NCBI GenBank assembly: GCA_028693055.1
Contig: JAQUWD010000011.1
Span: 22,623-86,622, forward strand
Direction of reading: 5' to 3'
DNA length: 64,000 bases
From: Eubacteriales bacterium
GTDB lineage: Bacteria; Bacillota; Clostridia; Christensenellales; Aristaeellaceae
Shown here: positions 8,567 through 16,991 of the stretch, in pieces
Layout: every line of letters begins with the position of its first letter
How positions within the stretch are numbered: position 1 is the first letter of the stretch
Notes under the pieces: generated by a model
What the model saw: the letters and a program-made list of their open reading frames with translations, nothing else
Databases searched by the model: none
What the model was told of the DNA's origin: nothing
Translations under genes and position numbers: made by a program

Positions 8567-9795
8567 TTCTGCTCCGCCTCCTTTCCGGCCTGTTGGTCGT
8601 CTGGTGTGACGGGGGACGAGGGAACGGGCTTATGCTTTTTTCCCCTTCCGCTGAGCCACATCTTGATCACCAGCGAGAAGGCGGACAGGTACACAATCAC
8701 GGCGATAATCACGTCGGTGATATATTCGTTATAGGCTGTTAGGTTGGTCAGCTGCAAGCCGGATATATCCAGCATGGACATAAAGATGCCCGCAAAGATC
8801 ACGCCGATGGGATGGTTTGCCGCCAACAGCGCCACGGGGATACCATTAAAGCCCACCGCCGGCAACGACTGATAGGTGGACCAGTAGAACTCCGTATTGC
8901 CGCTCAGGTAGTACAGGGAACCAGCCGCTCCCGCCAAGCATCCGGCTAAGGCCATAGCCAGTACGATATTGCGTTTATCCTCAATGCCCGCGTACCGGGC
9001 GGCATAGCGGTTAGAGCCGCAGGCCTTCAGCTCGTAGCCCAAGGTGGTTTTGTTCATCAGTACATAGACGATGATGGCTAGCACAATAGCGATTAGGATA
9101 CCGCCGTTGATCTGAGAATTGGGAAAAACCTGATCCAACCCCATTTTTGAGGTGGCTACATTGTTAAAGGTCGTTTTGTAGATGTAGCCGGTTTTGGTGT
9201 TTTCCACTGTGTTTTTGAGATTGCTGGCTTCAAAAATCCAAGTCACTAAGTTAGCGGCGATCCAGTTGGTCATGATGCAGGCCAGCACCTCGTTGATGTT
9301 GAGGAAGGCCTTTAGCATGCCGGGAATGGCTCCCCAAATGGCTCCCGCCAGGATGCCGCCTACAAAGGCGAGGCACCAAACCAGCCAAGGGGCAACCGTG
9401 GTGGTAGGAACGCCTAGCGCAATATACAAGGTGGCGGCGGTACCTGCCAGATACTGACCCGGCGCGCCGATATTGAAAAGTCCCGTTTTAAAGGCTAGCG
9501 CCACGGAAAGACCGGTCAAAATCACCGGGGTGGAGCGGAAGAGCAGATTGCCCATATTGGTGGGGTTAAAGCCGAAGGTCAACGCGCCAGCCGCATCTCG
9601 GCCGGTGCTGAATAGACCCATGACCACCAATTGGATGCCCTCCCACGCGCTTTTCAGGCCAAGGGTAGGGTTGGTACAGCCAACGATAAAGATGATTAAG
9701 CCGCCCGCAAATAAGCCGATCAAAATGGAGAGAAGCGAAGCCGCGACGGAACGCGCGCCCGTTTTTCGGGAAAGACTGCTTTCTTTTCTACTCAT
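8563..9795 (-). CDS. nucleoside ABC transporter permease (NupP/YufP type)
   Basis: Second permease of the importer, 410 residues. A basic, Ser-rich N-terminus precedes the first membrane helix; LFRSTPVILTGLSVALAF, FNIGAPGQYL and the cytoplasmic loop YELKACGSNRYAARYAGI are characteristic of this permease class. The C-terminus is a charged tail rich in Lys, Pro and Gln. Its start overlaps the end of the ATPase gene by four bases, and AAAGGAGG lies upstream. The two permeases form the heterodimeric membrane channel served by the ATPase upstream. Confidence 0.92.
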   Translation of the reverse strand: MSRKESSLSRKTGARSVAASLLSILIGLFAGGLIIFIVGCTNPTLGLKSAWEGIQLVVMGLFSTGRDAAGALTFGFNPTNMGNLLFRSTPVILTGLSVALAFKTGLFNIGAPGQYLAGTAATLYIALGVPTTTVAPWLVWCLAFVGGILAGAIWGAIPGMLKAFLNINEVLACIMTNWIAANLVTWIFEASNLKNTVENTKTGYIYKTTFNNVATSKMGLDQVFPNSQINGGILIAIVLAIIVYVLMNKTTLGYELKACGSNRYAARYAGIEDKRNIVLAMALAGCLAGAAGSLYYLSGNTEFYWSTYQSLPAVGFNGIPVALLAANHPIGVIFAGIFMSMLDISGLQLTNLTAYNEYITDVIIAVIVYLSAFSLVIKMWLSGRGKKHKPVPSSPVTPDDQQAGKEAEQK

Positions 9796-11339
9796 GCGAT
9801 GGCCTCCTTTTCTCGGCGTTTGGCTCCGGCCATGTAAAGACCTAGCTCCTCTACCGTTGTATTCTTCGGATCAAATTCCCCTACGATTTCGCCCTCATAC
9901 ATCACAAGGATGCGGTCGGATAGATTCATGACCTCGTCCAACTCCAAGGAGACCAGCAGCACCGCTTTTCCCGCGTCTCGCTGCTTTACCAGCTGCTTGT
10001 GGATGTATTCGATGGCTCCTACGTCCAAGCCGCGGGTTGGCTGAACGGCTACAATCAAAGGCAGATCCCGGTCTATCTCCCGGGCAACAATGGCTTTTTG
10101 CTGATTGCCGCCGGACATGCTGCGCACCACCGTTACAGGCCCTTGGCTGGAGCGAACGTCGTACTGCTTGATCAATCGCTCCGCATATTGGCGCACCTGA
10201 TCAAAACGGATAAACCCGCCATGCTGGAATTCCGGCTCAAAATACTTTTGCAGCACCATGTTCTGCTCAAGGGTATAGTCCAAGATTAAACCGTGCTTAT
10301 GCCGATCCTCGGGGATATGGCTCATCCCTTCAAGGCTGCGGTGACGAATAGAAGCCTCGGTAATATCGCGGCCGCACAAGGTCACACTGCCGCCGCTAGG
10401 TTTTTCAAGGCCGGTCAAGGCATGTACCAGCTCGGTCTGACCGTTGCCGTCGATACCGGCGATACAGAGGATTTCTCCTGCCCGGGCGGTAAAGGTTACG
10501 TTTTTCACAGCTTCTTTTTTGTATAGCTTGGAATGAACCGTCAGGCCGCGAACCGTCAAAACCGGGTCGCCTAAACGTTCCTCTCCTTTTTCTACAATCA
10601 GCTGCACAGGACGGCCTACCATCATGCGGCTCAGCTCATCCACATTGGTTTCTGCAGTGTTGACTGTACCCACGTATTTTCCCTTGCGCAGCACGGTTAC
10701 CCGGTCGGAGGCTTCCATAATCTCATTCAGCTTATGAGAGATGAATAGGATGCTCTTCCCCTCGTTCGTCAGGTTATGCATGATTTGGATCAGCTCCTGA
10801 ATTTCCTGAGGGGTCAACACGGCGGTGGGTTCGTCAAAGATGAGAACCTCGTTATCCCGGTACAGCATCTTGAGGATTTCTACCCGCTGCTGCATACCGA
10901 CGGTGATATCCTCGATTTTTGCGTCCAAGTCCACCTTTAGGCCATAGCGCTCGCTTAAGTCTTTTACCTTTTGGCGAGCCTCTTTTTTGCGCAAAAAACC
11001 AAAGCGGGTATCCTCCGCGCCAAGAATGATATTATCCAGCACGGTAAATACGTCGATCAGCTTAAAATGCTGGTGCACCATGCCGATATGCAAAGCGGTC
11101 GCGTCGTTGGGATCGTTAATTTTTACTTCCTTACCGTCCTTTTTGATCACACCAGCCTCCGGCTGATACAAGCCGAACAGGACGCTCATCAGCGTGGACT
11201 TTCCTGCGCCGTTTTCACCCAGCAGGGCGTGAATTTCCCCTTTTTTGAGCTGTAGGGTAATATCGTCGTTGGCCTTGATGCCCGGAAACTCCTTGGTGAT
11301 GTGGAGCATTTCGATGACATATTCCGAGGCGCTATCCAT
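9792..11339 (-). CDS. nucleoside ABC transporter ATPase with two ABC domains (NupO/YufO type)
   Basis: Single polypeptide with two nucleotide-binding domains, 515 residues, the usual form for BMP-type importers. Domain 1 has Walker [10 protein letters not shown], a degenerate signature VGMQQRVEI and Walker [14 protein letters not shown]. Domain 2 has a degenerate Walker A (GIDGNGQTE), the signature MSGGNQQK and Walker B ending in QPTRGLD, the typical asymmetric pattern of sugar/nucleoside importers. The ATG at 11339 ([11 protein letters not shown]) has GGGAGG seven bases upstream; a longer frame upstream lacks a ribosome site. It is followed by both permeases with four-base overlaps. Confidence 0.94.
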   Translation of the reverse strand: MDSASEYVIEMLHITKEFPGIKANDDITLQLKKGEIHALLGENGAGKSTLMSVLFGLYQPEAGVIKKDGKEVKINDPNDATALHIGMVHQHFKLIDVFTVLDNIILGAEDTRFGFLRKKEARQKVKDLSERYGLKVDLDAKIEDITVGMQQRVEILKMLYRDNEVLIFDEPTAVLTPQEIQELIQIMHNLTNEGKSILFISHKLNEIMEASDRVTVLRKGKYVGTVNTAETNVDELSRMMVGRPVQLIVEKGEERLGDPVLTVRGLTVHSKLYKKEAVKNVTFTARAGEILCIAGIDGNGQTELVHALTGLEKPSGGSVTLCGRDITEASIRHRSLEGMSHIPEDRHKHGLILDYTLEQNMVLQKYFEPEFQHGGFIRFDQVRQYAERLIKQYDVRSSQGPVTVVRSMSGGNQQKAIVAREIDRDLPLIVAVQPTRGLDVGAIEYIHKQLVKQRDAGKAVLLVSLELDEVMNLSDRILVMYEGEIVGEFDPKNTTVEELGLYMAGAKRREKEAIA

Positions 11340-11442
11340 GAGCCCACCTCCCAGTATAGAATGAAAGACAAACATGCTTTTATTATAGGGTTCATAGCGC
11401 AAAAATGCAAGCATTCATTAAATCCCCCACGGGTTTCTTTAT

Positions 11443-11492
11443 GAAAAAAAAGCATAGAAAAAGCGTCCGTCTTTGTTTCCAAAGACGGACGC
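11443..11492 (-). terminator. terminator/attenuator between binding-protein and ATPase genes
   Basis: A perfect 13-bp stem (11463-11475 with 11480-11492, loop TTTC) is followed on the minus strand by TTTTTC and, a few bases later, a run of eight T. It lies inside the importer operon after the binding-protein gene. Partial read-through would give more binding protein than membrane components, a common arrangement. Confidence 0.85.
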
Positions 11493-11508
11493 GAGGAAAA
11501 TGCTTCGA

Positions 11509-12633
11509 TTACTCGATGATGTTCAGCTTCAGGTTGCTGTATTCCTGGGTCAGGTTGGCTTCGTAGTCGGCGTCGATTACCAGCGTGCCATCCTTAACGG
11601 CGGCGAACTGGGCTTCGTACTCTTCTACGGTGTAGTTCTTCAGCATCCAAGTAGCGGTGGGGATGCCGGTAGCGCCGTCCTTAGCGCCCAGGTTAGCGCC
11701 TACGCCGCCGATTTCGTCCCACTCGTTGGCGTAGAACTTGCCGATGGCCCAAGAAGCGGCTTCGCCCACGCCCTTGAGAGCGGAGGTGATAACGGTTTCG
11801 GAATCAAAGCTCTGGTCGCTGTCTACGCCCACGACGAACGCATCGTTCTCGGCGGCGGCGGCAGTGATGGAAGCAAACATGGAACCGCCGCAGGCGAAGA
11901 TCACTTCGGTGCCGTTCTCATACCAGCCGTTCGCCATGGTCTGCAGCTCGGGAGAAGCGGAGAAGGAAGCGCCGTACAGCCAAGAGTAGTTCATTTCAAC
12001 TTCCGTGCCCATTTCGGCGGCAGCGGCGTTAGCGCCCTGCACAAAGCCGTAGCCGTAACGGCAGCAAGCGGGGTTGTTTCCGCCGCCGCCACCGCTGAAG
12101 CCCAGCTTGGTGTAGCCTTCCTTCACAACGGCATAGCCGGCGAAGTAACCGCACTGCTCTTCTTGGAAAGCGATGGGGGCAACGTTGGTCAGAGCGGCGC
12201 CAGCGGCGTCGGTCAGCGTCCAGCCGTCGATAAATACGAACTTAACATCGGAAAATTCGATAGCGGCCTTGGTCAAAGCGGTGCCCTGCATGAAGCCGGC
12301 AGCAACGATAACCTTGGCGCCTGCGTCCGCGGCGGCCTTCATAGCGTCGTAACGGTCGTCATCGGTAGCCTGATCGCCATTGGCGGGCTGATAGTACTTG
12401 TAGCTCATGTTGTTAGCGGCGGCGTAGCTCTTTACGCCGTTCCAGGTGCCTTGGTTGAAGGACTTGTCCTTCAGCTGACCTACGTCGGTAACGAAAGCCA
12501 ATTCATAGGTGCCGTCAGCGGAGGTCATGGTATCCTCGATGGTGTCGGGGTCCACGGCTTCGGCGGTCGCGGTGAACACGCACAAAGTCAAAACCATTGT
12601 GAGAGTCAGAAGCAATGCCAAGAATTTTTTCAC
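11509..12633 (-). CDS. BMP-family nucleoside-binding protein (NupN/BmpA type)
   Basis: Extracellular substrate-binding component of the importer, 374 residues. The signal peptide MKKFLALLLTLTMVLTLC... ends near ATAEA. A cysteine lies at the end of the hydrophobic core but the -1 residue is Leu, so it is a poor lipobox; membrane anchoring is uncertain. The mature part shows the BMP fold: LAFVTDVGQLKDKSFNQGTWNG at the start of lobe 1, then VIVAAGFMQGTAL and VIFACGGSMFASITAAA. It is the promoter-proximal gene of the operon with a good promoter 52 bases upstream and a strong terminator downstream. Confidence 0.93.
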   Translation of the reverse strand: MKKFLALLLTLTMVLTLCVFTATAEAVDPDTIEDTMTSADGTYELAFVTDVGQLKDKSFNQGTWNGVKSYAAANNMSYKYYQPANGDQATDDDRYDAMKAAADAGAKVIVAAGFMQGTALTKAAIEFSDVKFVFIDGWTLTDAAGAALTNVAPIAFQEEQCGYFAGYAVVKEGYTKLGFSGGGGGNNPACCRYGYGFVQGANAAAAEMGTEVEMNYSWLYGASFSASPELQTMANGWYENGTEVIFACGGSMFASITAAAAENDAFVVGVDSDQSFDSETVITSALKGVGEAASWAIGKFYANEWDEIGGVGANLGAKDGATGIPTATWMLKNYTVEEYEAQFAAVKDGTLVIDADYEANLTQEYSNLKLNIIE

Positions 12634-12684
12634 TGAAAATGCTCCTCCTTTTATTCATCGTTCCTTATGGAACTCTGTTTTCTA

Positions 12685-12713
12685 AGTATAGCATGAACAA
12701 GGTTGGTTTTCAA
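12685..12713 (-). promoter_or_regulatory. sigma-A promoter of the nucleoside importer operon
   Basis: On the minus strand TTGAAA (12713-12708), a 17-base spacer and TATACT (12690-12685). The 5' leader before the binding-protein ATG is about 45 bases, too short for a riboswitch. Confidence 0.8.
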
Positions 12714-12803
12714 GGAGATCAAACGATTGTTCAAGAATTGGAAACACCCAAAAGAAGAGGGCAAATTTGGAATTTCGGGTTCAAGCTACGAATGGATTCG
12801 CGT

Positions 12804-13529
12804 TTAAATTGTCGAAGTATCCGGTAAACCGCGGCTATAAATCCCGGTTTGGATTTCGTGAATGTAGGCGTCAATGCGCGGCACCCGCGGCGCAGCCAGC
12901 GCGTCCTTGACGGCTTGGTCTCGGTCATAATCAAGCTGCCGCAGCCGTACTTCAAAGGGAGCAATCGCTTTTCCTTCGGTAACGTCAAGCAGGGCGTAGC
13001 AGCATTGGGGAATGCCCATGGCGTTGCCCACGCTGCCAATATTAACAAAAAGGCCCGGAGACATGGTTCGTAGCGCTTGGCGGTGAGCATCCGCATAAAT
13101 CACTGCGTCATAGCGCTGACCGTTTTGATCCTGAAAGTAGGGCATAATCACGTCTTCCCCGTGGTGAGCCACCACAAGATTATCCATGATGGGTCTGCCA
13201 TGGAAAAGTCTTACTCGGCGGCCGCTTACCCATAGCTCTGTTTCTTGGGGAAGCTGCTGCAGCTGCTGCAGTCTCTTCTGTCCTAGCTGCTCCCAATAAA
13301 AAACATCCGGCTCGAATTTTTGGAAACCAACGCCATAATCCCAATTGCCGCCTAAAACGAGGTCGCAATGGGACATGGCCCAGTCAAAGGTGAAGGCGTT
13401 ATCGGGGCCTTTGCCAACAATATCCCCCAAGCAGATTACCCGTTGGGGCTTTATTTGAGCAAGATCCTTCGCCAGTGTTTCAGTAGCCGGGCGGTTTCCG
13501 TGTAAATCGGCTACAAGTGCGATTAGCAA
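12804..13529 (-). CDS. calcineurin-like metallophosphoesterase
   Basis: Cytoplasmic phosphoesterase of about 241 residues with the two-metal motif set: VADLHGN near the N-terminus (D-x-H), CLGDIVGKGP (G-D-x-x-x-x-G), GNWD (G-N-H/W-D) and the later histidines in LFHGRP and VVAHHGED. The third motif has Trp where His is usual in GNHD, a variant seen in the YfcE/ApaH-like group. The start is taken as the TTG at 13529 because GGAGGG lies six bases before it and the conserved strand begins immediately (LLIALVADLHGN). It is a single gene with its own promoter at 13561-13589. Substrate unknown. Confidence 0.82.
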   Translation of the reverse strand: MLIALVADLHGNRPATETLAKDLAQIKPQRVICLGDIVGKGPDNAFTFDWAMSHCDLVLGGNWDYGVGFQKFEPDVFYWEQLGQKRLQQLQQLPQETELWVSGRRVRLFHGRPIMDNLVVAHHGEDVIMPYFQDQNGQRYDAVIYADAHRQALRTMSPGLFVNIGSVGNAMGIPQCCYALLDVTEGKAIAPFEVRLRQLDYDRDQAVKDALAAPRVPRIDAYIHEIQTGIYSRGLPDTSTI

Positions 13530-13560
13530 AGCAATCCCTCCTTCTGATCGTGATACTGGA

Positions 13561-13589
13561 AGTATAGCAAAAACAGATAGTGGGGACAA
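13561..13589 (-). promoter_or_regulatory. promoter of the metallophosphoesterase gene
   Basis: Minus strand TTGTCC (13589-13584), 17-base spacer, TATACT (13566-13561). Confidence 0.65.
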
Positions 13590-13612
13590 GAAATAAAAAT
13601 TGAAAATGGTAC

Positions 13613-13641
13613 TTTACAAAGCAAAGGGTTTGTGTTATCAT
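13613..13641 (+). promoter_or_regulatory. promoter of tRNA-Ala
   Basis: TTTACA (13613-13618), 17-base spacer, TATCAT (13636-13641), placing the start of transcription about 10 bases before the tRNA. Confidence 0.6.
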
Positions 13642-13658
13642 TGTTAACGCTGAAACGC

Positions 13659-13734
13659 GGGGCATTAGCGCAGTTGGTAGCGCACAACACTGGCAGTGTT
13701 GGGGTCAGGAGTTCGAGTCTCCTATGCTCCACCA
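13659..13734 (+). tRNA. tRNA-Ala (anticodon GGC)
   Basis: A 76-base cloverleaf with encoded CCA. The acceptor stem GGGGCAT pairs with ATGCTCC and contains the G3:U70 pair that identifies alanine tRNA. D stem GCGC/GCGC, anticodon stem CAACA/TGTTG, loop CTGGCAG with anticodon GGC, T-loop GTTCGAGTC. A terminator follows directly. Confidence 0.95.
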
Positions 13735-13738
13735 GCAT

Positions 13739-13774
13739 CGGAAATCCTTAGTTGATAAGGGTTTCCGATTTTTA
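13739..13774 (+). terminator. terminator after tRNA-Ala
   Basis: A 12-bp stem (13739-13750 with 13756-13767, one G-T pair) followed by ATTTTTA. Confidence 0.8.
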
Positions 13775-13928
13775 TTGCTAAACAATTTTGCTGTTTTAGG
13801 TCCGTGCCCATATTTTTATGCCTTTCGTGTTGTTTAAGGATCATTTCGTGCAGTTTGATGGAAATTTGAGAATATATTTGATATAATATCATAAGTCCCT
13901 ACTACATTTTAATAGGAGGATACTAAAA

Positions 13929-14600
13929 GTGAAAAAAATCATTGCACTACTGTTGCTTCTTCTGATGTTCATTACCTCTGGAACCGTCCTTGCAGAAGGT
14001 ACTGTCTGCCCCATTGACGTCACAAACCTGACGGTTCAGCTGCCCGATGGATGGAGCTCTCGCGAATTGATGCCCACCGATACGATGAACGGTATGCTGC
14101 TGGTGGCGCACAACGCCGACAAGAGCGTTTCGCTGGACGTCACAGAGGAAAGCTACACGGCAGAGGAAATGCAAGCCAAAATCGACGCGGGCGCTCAGGC
14201 TCTTGAGTTTGGCGGCATCCCATATGTGATGGAAGAGACAGAAAACGGCATTTGGTACTATATGACCGAATTGTCCGAAGCAGACGTATTGACGTTTACC
14301 GTCTACGCGGAGGGGGAAGCGTTTTCTGCCAATAAGGAAGCCTTGGAGCAGCTGCTTGGTTCCTTGACGCTTTCTTCCGAGGCCGAGAAACTGGGAGGAT
14401 TTGTCAAGGGTACGGTAAAATCCTTCAATAGCCGCAGAGGCTATGGGTACATTCTGTCCGAGGATGGTACTGAAATCTTCGTACACTACACAGGCATTAA
14501 TATGGATGGCTTCAAGATGCTGGAGCCGGGTCAGCGGGTGTTATTCAACATTATCGAAGGTATTCGCGGCCCGCAGGCGACGAACGTAATCATCGAATAA
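13929..14600 (+). CDS. exported protein with C-terminal cold-shock domain
   Basis: 223 residues. The GTG start has AGGAGGA eight bases upstream. Residues 1-22 form a clear signal peptide (KKIIALLLLLLMF..., cleavage near VLA-EG). Residues ~25-155 form an unrecognised domain with a two-layer pattern (LTVQLPDGWSSREL, MLLVAHNADKSVSLDV, LLGSLTLSSEA) resembling small secreted PsbP/DUF1795-like domains. Residues 159-223 are a cold-shock domain: VKGTVKSFNSRRGYGYI carries RNP1 (RGYGYI in place of KGFGFI), EIFVHY is RNP2, and GPQATNVI closes it. Cold-shock domains bind single-stranded nucleic acid and are normally cytoplasmic, so an exported one is odd. The frame is continuous and no second start with a ribosome site is seen. 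A repeat element starts on the base after the stop codon. Confidence 0.85.
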   Translation: MKKIIALLLLLLMFITSGTVLAEGTVCPIDVTNLTVQLPDGWSSRELMPTDTMNGMLLVAHNADKSVSLDVTEESYTAEEMQAKIDAGAQALEFGGIPYVMEETENGIWYYMTELSEADVLTFTVYAEGEAFSANKEALEQLLGSLTLSSEAEKLGGFVKGTVKSFNSRRGYGYILSEDGTEIFVHYTGINMDGFKMLEPGQRVLFNIIEGIRGPQATNVIIE

Positions 14601-14725
14601 TACGAATCTTGTATCAGAACAACTCCAACTTGGGGACGCTAATGGCTCTGTTATTCCTGTATTTTCTTCCTTGACGCTTGGCCAAAATCACCCCAAGCTG
14701 TTCGCCCCTTTAATGGAGATTCGTA
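14601..14725. repeat. palindromic intergenic repeat, copy 1
   Basis: Begins TACGAATCTT directly after a TAA stop and ends GGAGATTCGTA, so the ends are inverted repeats. Inside it carries ...AACTTGGGG... and the inverse CACCCCAAGCTGTTCGCC, and TCTGTTATTCCTG...TTCCTTGACGC. The same element recurs at 53847-54004 and 54008-54106. No coding capacity. Confidence 0.8.
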
Positions 14726-14756
14726 TGACAAAATGAAACGCAGTGTTACTCGTTCC

Positions 14757-14789
14757 CGCGGCAGGAGTGATCTCCTGCCGCGATTTTCT
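14757..14789 (+). terminator. terminator upstream of the clostripain-like gene
   Basis: Perfect 11-bp stem CGCGGCAGGAG / CTCCTGCCGCG with loop TGAT, followed by ATTTTCTCT. It ends transcription from the cold-shock-domain gene; the ribosome site of the next gene starts just after it. Confidence 0.75.
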
Positions 14790-14809
14790 CTAAGAAAGGA
14801 ATCGCTGAC

Positions 14810-16678
14810 ATGAAAAGAATCGCATGGATCGCGCTTGTGATACTGGCGCTGCTGTCCAAGGCATTTGCCGTCGCCGAGCCGTTGCCTTCCGTCACAGTAA
14901 TGGTCTATCTCTGCGGAAGCGATTTGGAAAAGTGGGGCGGCGCGGCGTCGACGGACATTGCCGAAATGCTGGAGGCGGAAGAAAGCGACGGCGTGCGCGT
15001 CTATGTGCAGACCGGCGGCGCGGCGCGCTGGAAGGATAGCAGAATTTCCGGCAATACGGTTCAGCGTTTTTCTTTACATGACGGCGGTTTGCATTTGAAA
15101 CAGGATCTTGGCAAGGTGAATATGGCGGATGAAAAGACGCTTAGCGATTTTATTACCTACTGCGCAAAAGAAGCGCCCGCAGAGCGTTATATACTGATCC
15201 TATGGGATCATGGCGGCGGCCCCGTTTACGGCTATGGAAGCGACGAGCTTTTCGGCGGCGGTTCTATGTCGCTTGTTCAGATAAAACAGGCGCTTGACAA
15301 CGCTAATGTGCGCTTCGACCTGATCGGTTTTGACGCCTGCCTGATGGCTACGCTGGAAACCGGACTGATGCTCTCTCCGTACGCTTCGTATCTGATTGCC
15401 AGCGAAAATACAGAACCCGGAACCGGCTGGGCATACACCCAGTGGCTTTCGGCGCTTTCCCAAAACCCCGACGTCGAAACGGAAATCCTCGGGCAAATCC
15501 TCGTGGACAGTTATATCGACTCCTGCTCGGATAATTCCGCCGCGCAGGACGCTACGCTTTCGCTGATCGACCTTGCTAAATTAAAGGATAGTGCGTCGGA
15601 TATCATGAACCTGCTCGCTTTGCATGCGCGGGAGATGATTTCTGCCGGAAGCTACGCACAGCTTGCGCAGGCACGGCGCAACGCCAAGGCTTTTGGTTAC
15701 TCCCAGCATGACCTTGTGGATCTCATTGATCTCATCGAGCGCGTCAATTTACCCAACGACTCGCAAATCCTAAATCGCGTACGCGAAGCAATCCCTTATA
15801 GCAAAACCGGAAAAGCGGCGGGACAAGTCTGCGGGCTTTCCGTTTACTTTCCTTTTAATAATGTTGAGGCGCTTTCCTCTATGCAGTCGGTTTATGCAGC
15901 GCTTTCGGACATGAAAGCTTTTGCATCTCTTTTATCCGAATTTGCCACGCTGAGAGTAAGCGGAAATACGGAATCTTCAACCAGCGATAGCTGGTGGTTT
16001 AATGGCGATTTCTCTCAGCAGATGAACGCATATATCGTTTCAAACCAGTTGACAGTGTCGGAGATGCAGCTAATGGATAAGGGGGAGTATTACGCCCTAT
16101 GTCTGCCCGCCGAAGCGCTGGAGGTGATCGAGAACGTCCAAATGCAGCTATCCATTTTCGATGAGGACGGTCAAATCGTTATGGGCGTAGACGACGTAAT
16201 TGCTTATGACGACGACGGCGATATCATCGCCGACTTCGATGGAACATGGGTCGCGTTGAACGGGCAAATCGTACCGTTCTATTCCGAGGAATATACAGAA
16301 ATCGGCGATTCCTTCCGCTACAGCGGCTGCGTACCTGCGGAGATCGATGGGGAGGACCGGGAAATTGTGATAATCTGGGACAACGATCATCCGAATGGTC
16401 TTGTCATCGGCGCAAGGCCGGTCTTTGAAGACGCACAGACGGTTGCCCACGGTTTATTGCCAATAGAGGTCGGCAGCGTGATTTCCCCCTATTGCGCGTA
16501 TTTTGCGGAAGAGTCGGAGGAGTCTACCTACTATTACTACGGCGACGAAATTCACTATGACGGAACGCTGACGGTTTCCTATGAAACCGTCGAACCCGCG
16601 GACAGGTGCAGCTTTTGCTATGTCCTTACAGACGTCTATGGGAACAAATACTTTTCGGAGGATATCTACACGCAGTGA
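14810..16678 (+). CDS. exported clostripain-family (C11) cysteine protease
   Basis: 622 residues with a signal peptide (MKRIAWIALVILALL..., cleavage near AVA-EP). The peptidase C11 domain covers roughly residues 27-370: VTVMVYLCGSDLE at the first strand, catalytic His134 in LILWDHGGG and catalytic Cys177 in LIGFDACLMA, followed by ASENTEPGTGW, all family signatures. Clostripain-type enzymes cleave after Arg or Lys and often self-process. The remaining ~250 residues form a C-terminal module with DEDGQIVMGVDDVIAYDDDG, rich in Asp, of unknown role (possibly calcium-binding, an inference). AAAGGA precedes the ATG. It is a single gene on the plus strand. Confidence 0.9.
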   Translation: MKRIAWIALVILALLSKAFAVAEPLPSVTVMVYLCGSDLEKWGGAASTDIAEMLEAEESDGVRVYVQTGGAARWKDSRISGNTVQRFSLHDGGLHLKQDLGKVNMADEKTLSDFITYCAKEAPAERYILILWDHGGGPVYGYGSDELFGGGSMSLVQIKQALDNANVRFDLIGFDACLMATLETGLMLSPYASYLIASENTEPGTGWAYTQWLSALSQNPDVETEILGQILVDSYIDSCSDNSAAQDATLSLIDLAKLKDSASDIMNLLALHAREMISAGSYAQLAQARRNAKAFGYSQHDLVDLIDLIERVNLPNDSQILNRVREAIPYSKTGKAAGQVCGLSVYFPFNNVEALSSMQSVYAALSDMKAFASLLSEFATLRVSGNTESSTSDSWWFNGDFSQQMNAYIVSNQLTVSEMQLMDKGEYYALCLPAEALEVIENVQMQLSIFDEDGQIVMGVDDVIAYDDDGDIIADFDGTWVALNGQIVPFYSEEYTEIGDSFRYSGCVPAEIDGEDREIVIIWDNDHPNGLVIGARPVFEDAQTVAHGLLPIEVGSVISPYCAYFAEESEESTYYYYGDEIHYDGTLTVSYETVEPADRCSFCYVLTDVYGNKYFSEDIYTQ

Positions 16679-16991
16679 TCGCAAGCATCAAACAACCAAA
16701 ATCAGTCGCAAAGGTTTTATAGGTAGCAAAGAGACGTATGCCTGCGCCTCTCAAAGCGGAAAAACAACGCCTGAACGTCTCACCCGCTAATGATGAGATA
16801 TTCAAAATAGAATGAACTCATGTGTTGACCGCCCCTTCGCCATTTCCCACGCTTGACGAACCCCACAAATTCGCGATACAATGGCAATGCTTATTGCTGC
16901 CACTGACCGATTTTCCCCCACTTATTTGTTATACCGCACTTATTACTAATCGTAAGGCAGGGCGGGCAGAGCGTAGAAAGGATGACGGACT
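16679..16991 (+). promoter_or_regulatory. intergenic region with promoter of the acyltransferase-hisH-hisF operon
   Basis: 313 bases without a gene. TTGACG (16853-16858), 18-base spacer, TACAAT (16877-16882) form a likely promoter. The leader to the ATG at 16992 is about 100 bases; I see no known riboswitch in it. Confidence 0.55.

Noticed and set aside
11473..12636. A 387-codon plus-strand frame opposite the BMP-family gene
   Set aside because: Mirror frame of a GC-rich Ala/Gly-rich gene. The minus strand has the signal peptide, BMP motifs and promoter.
12634..12684. Possible purine riboswitch before the nucleoside importer
   Set aside because: The promoter leaves only about 45 bases of leader, too short for a purine aptamer with expression platform.
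16148..16450. A 100-codon minus-strand frame opposite the clostripain-like gene
   Set aside because: Shadow of the Asp-rich C-terminal module on the plus strand; no ribosome site or domain.
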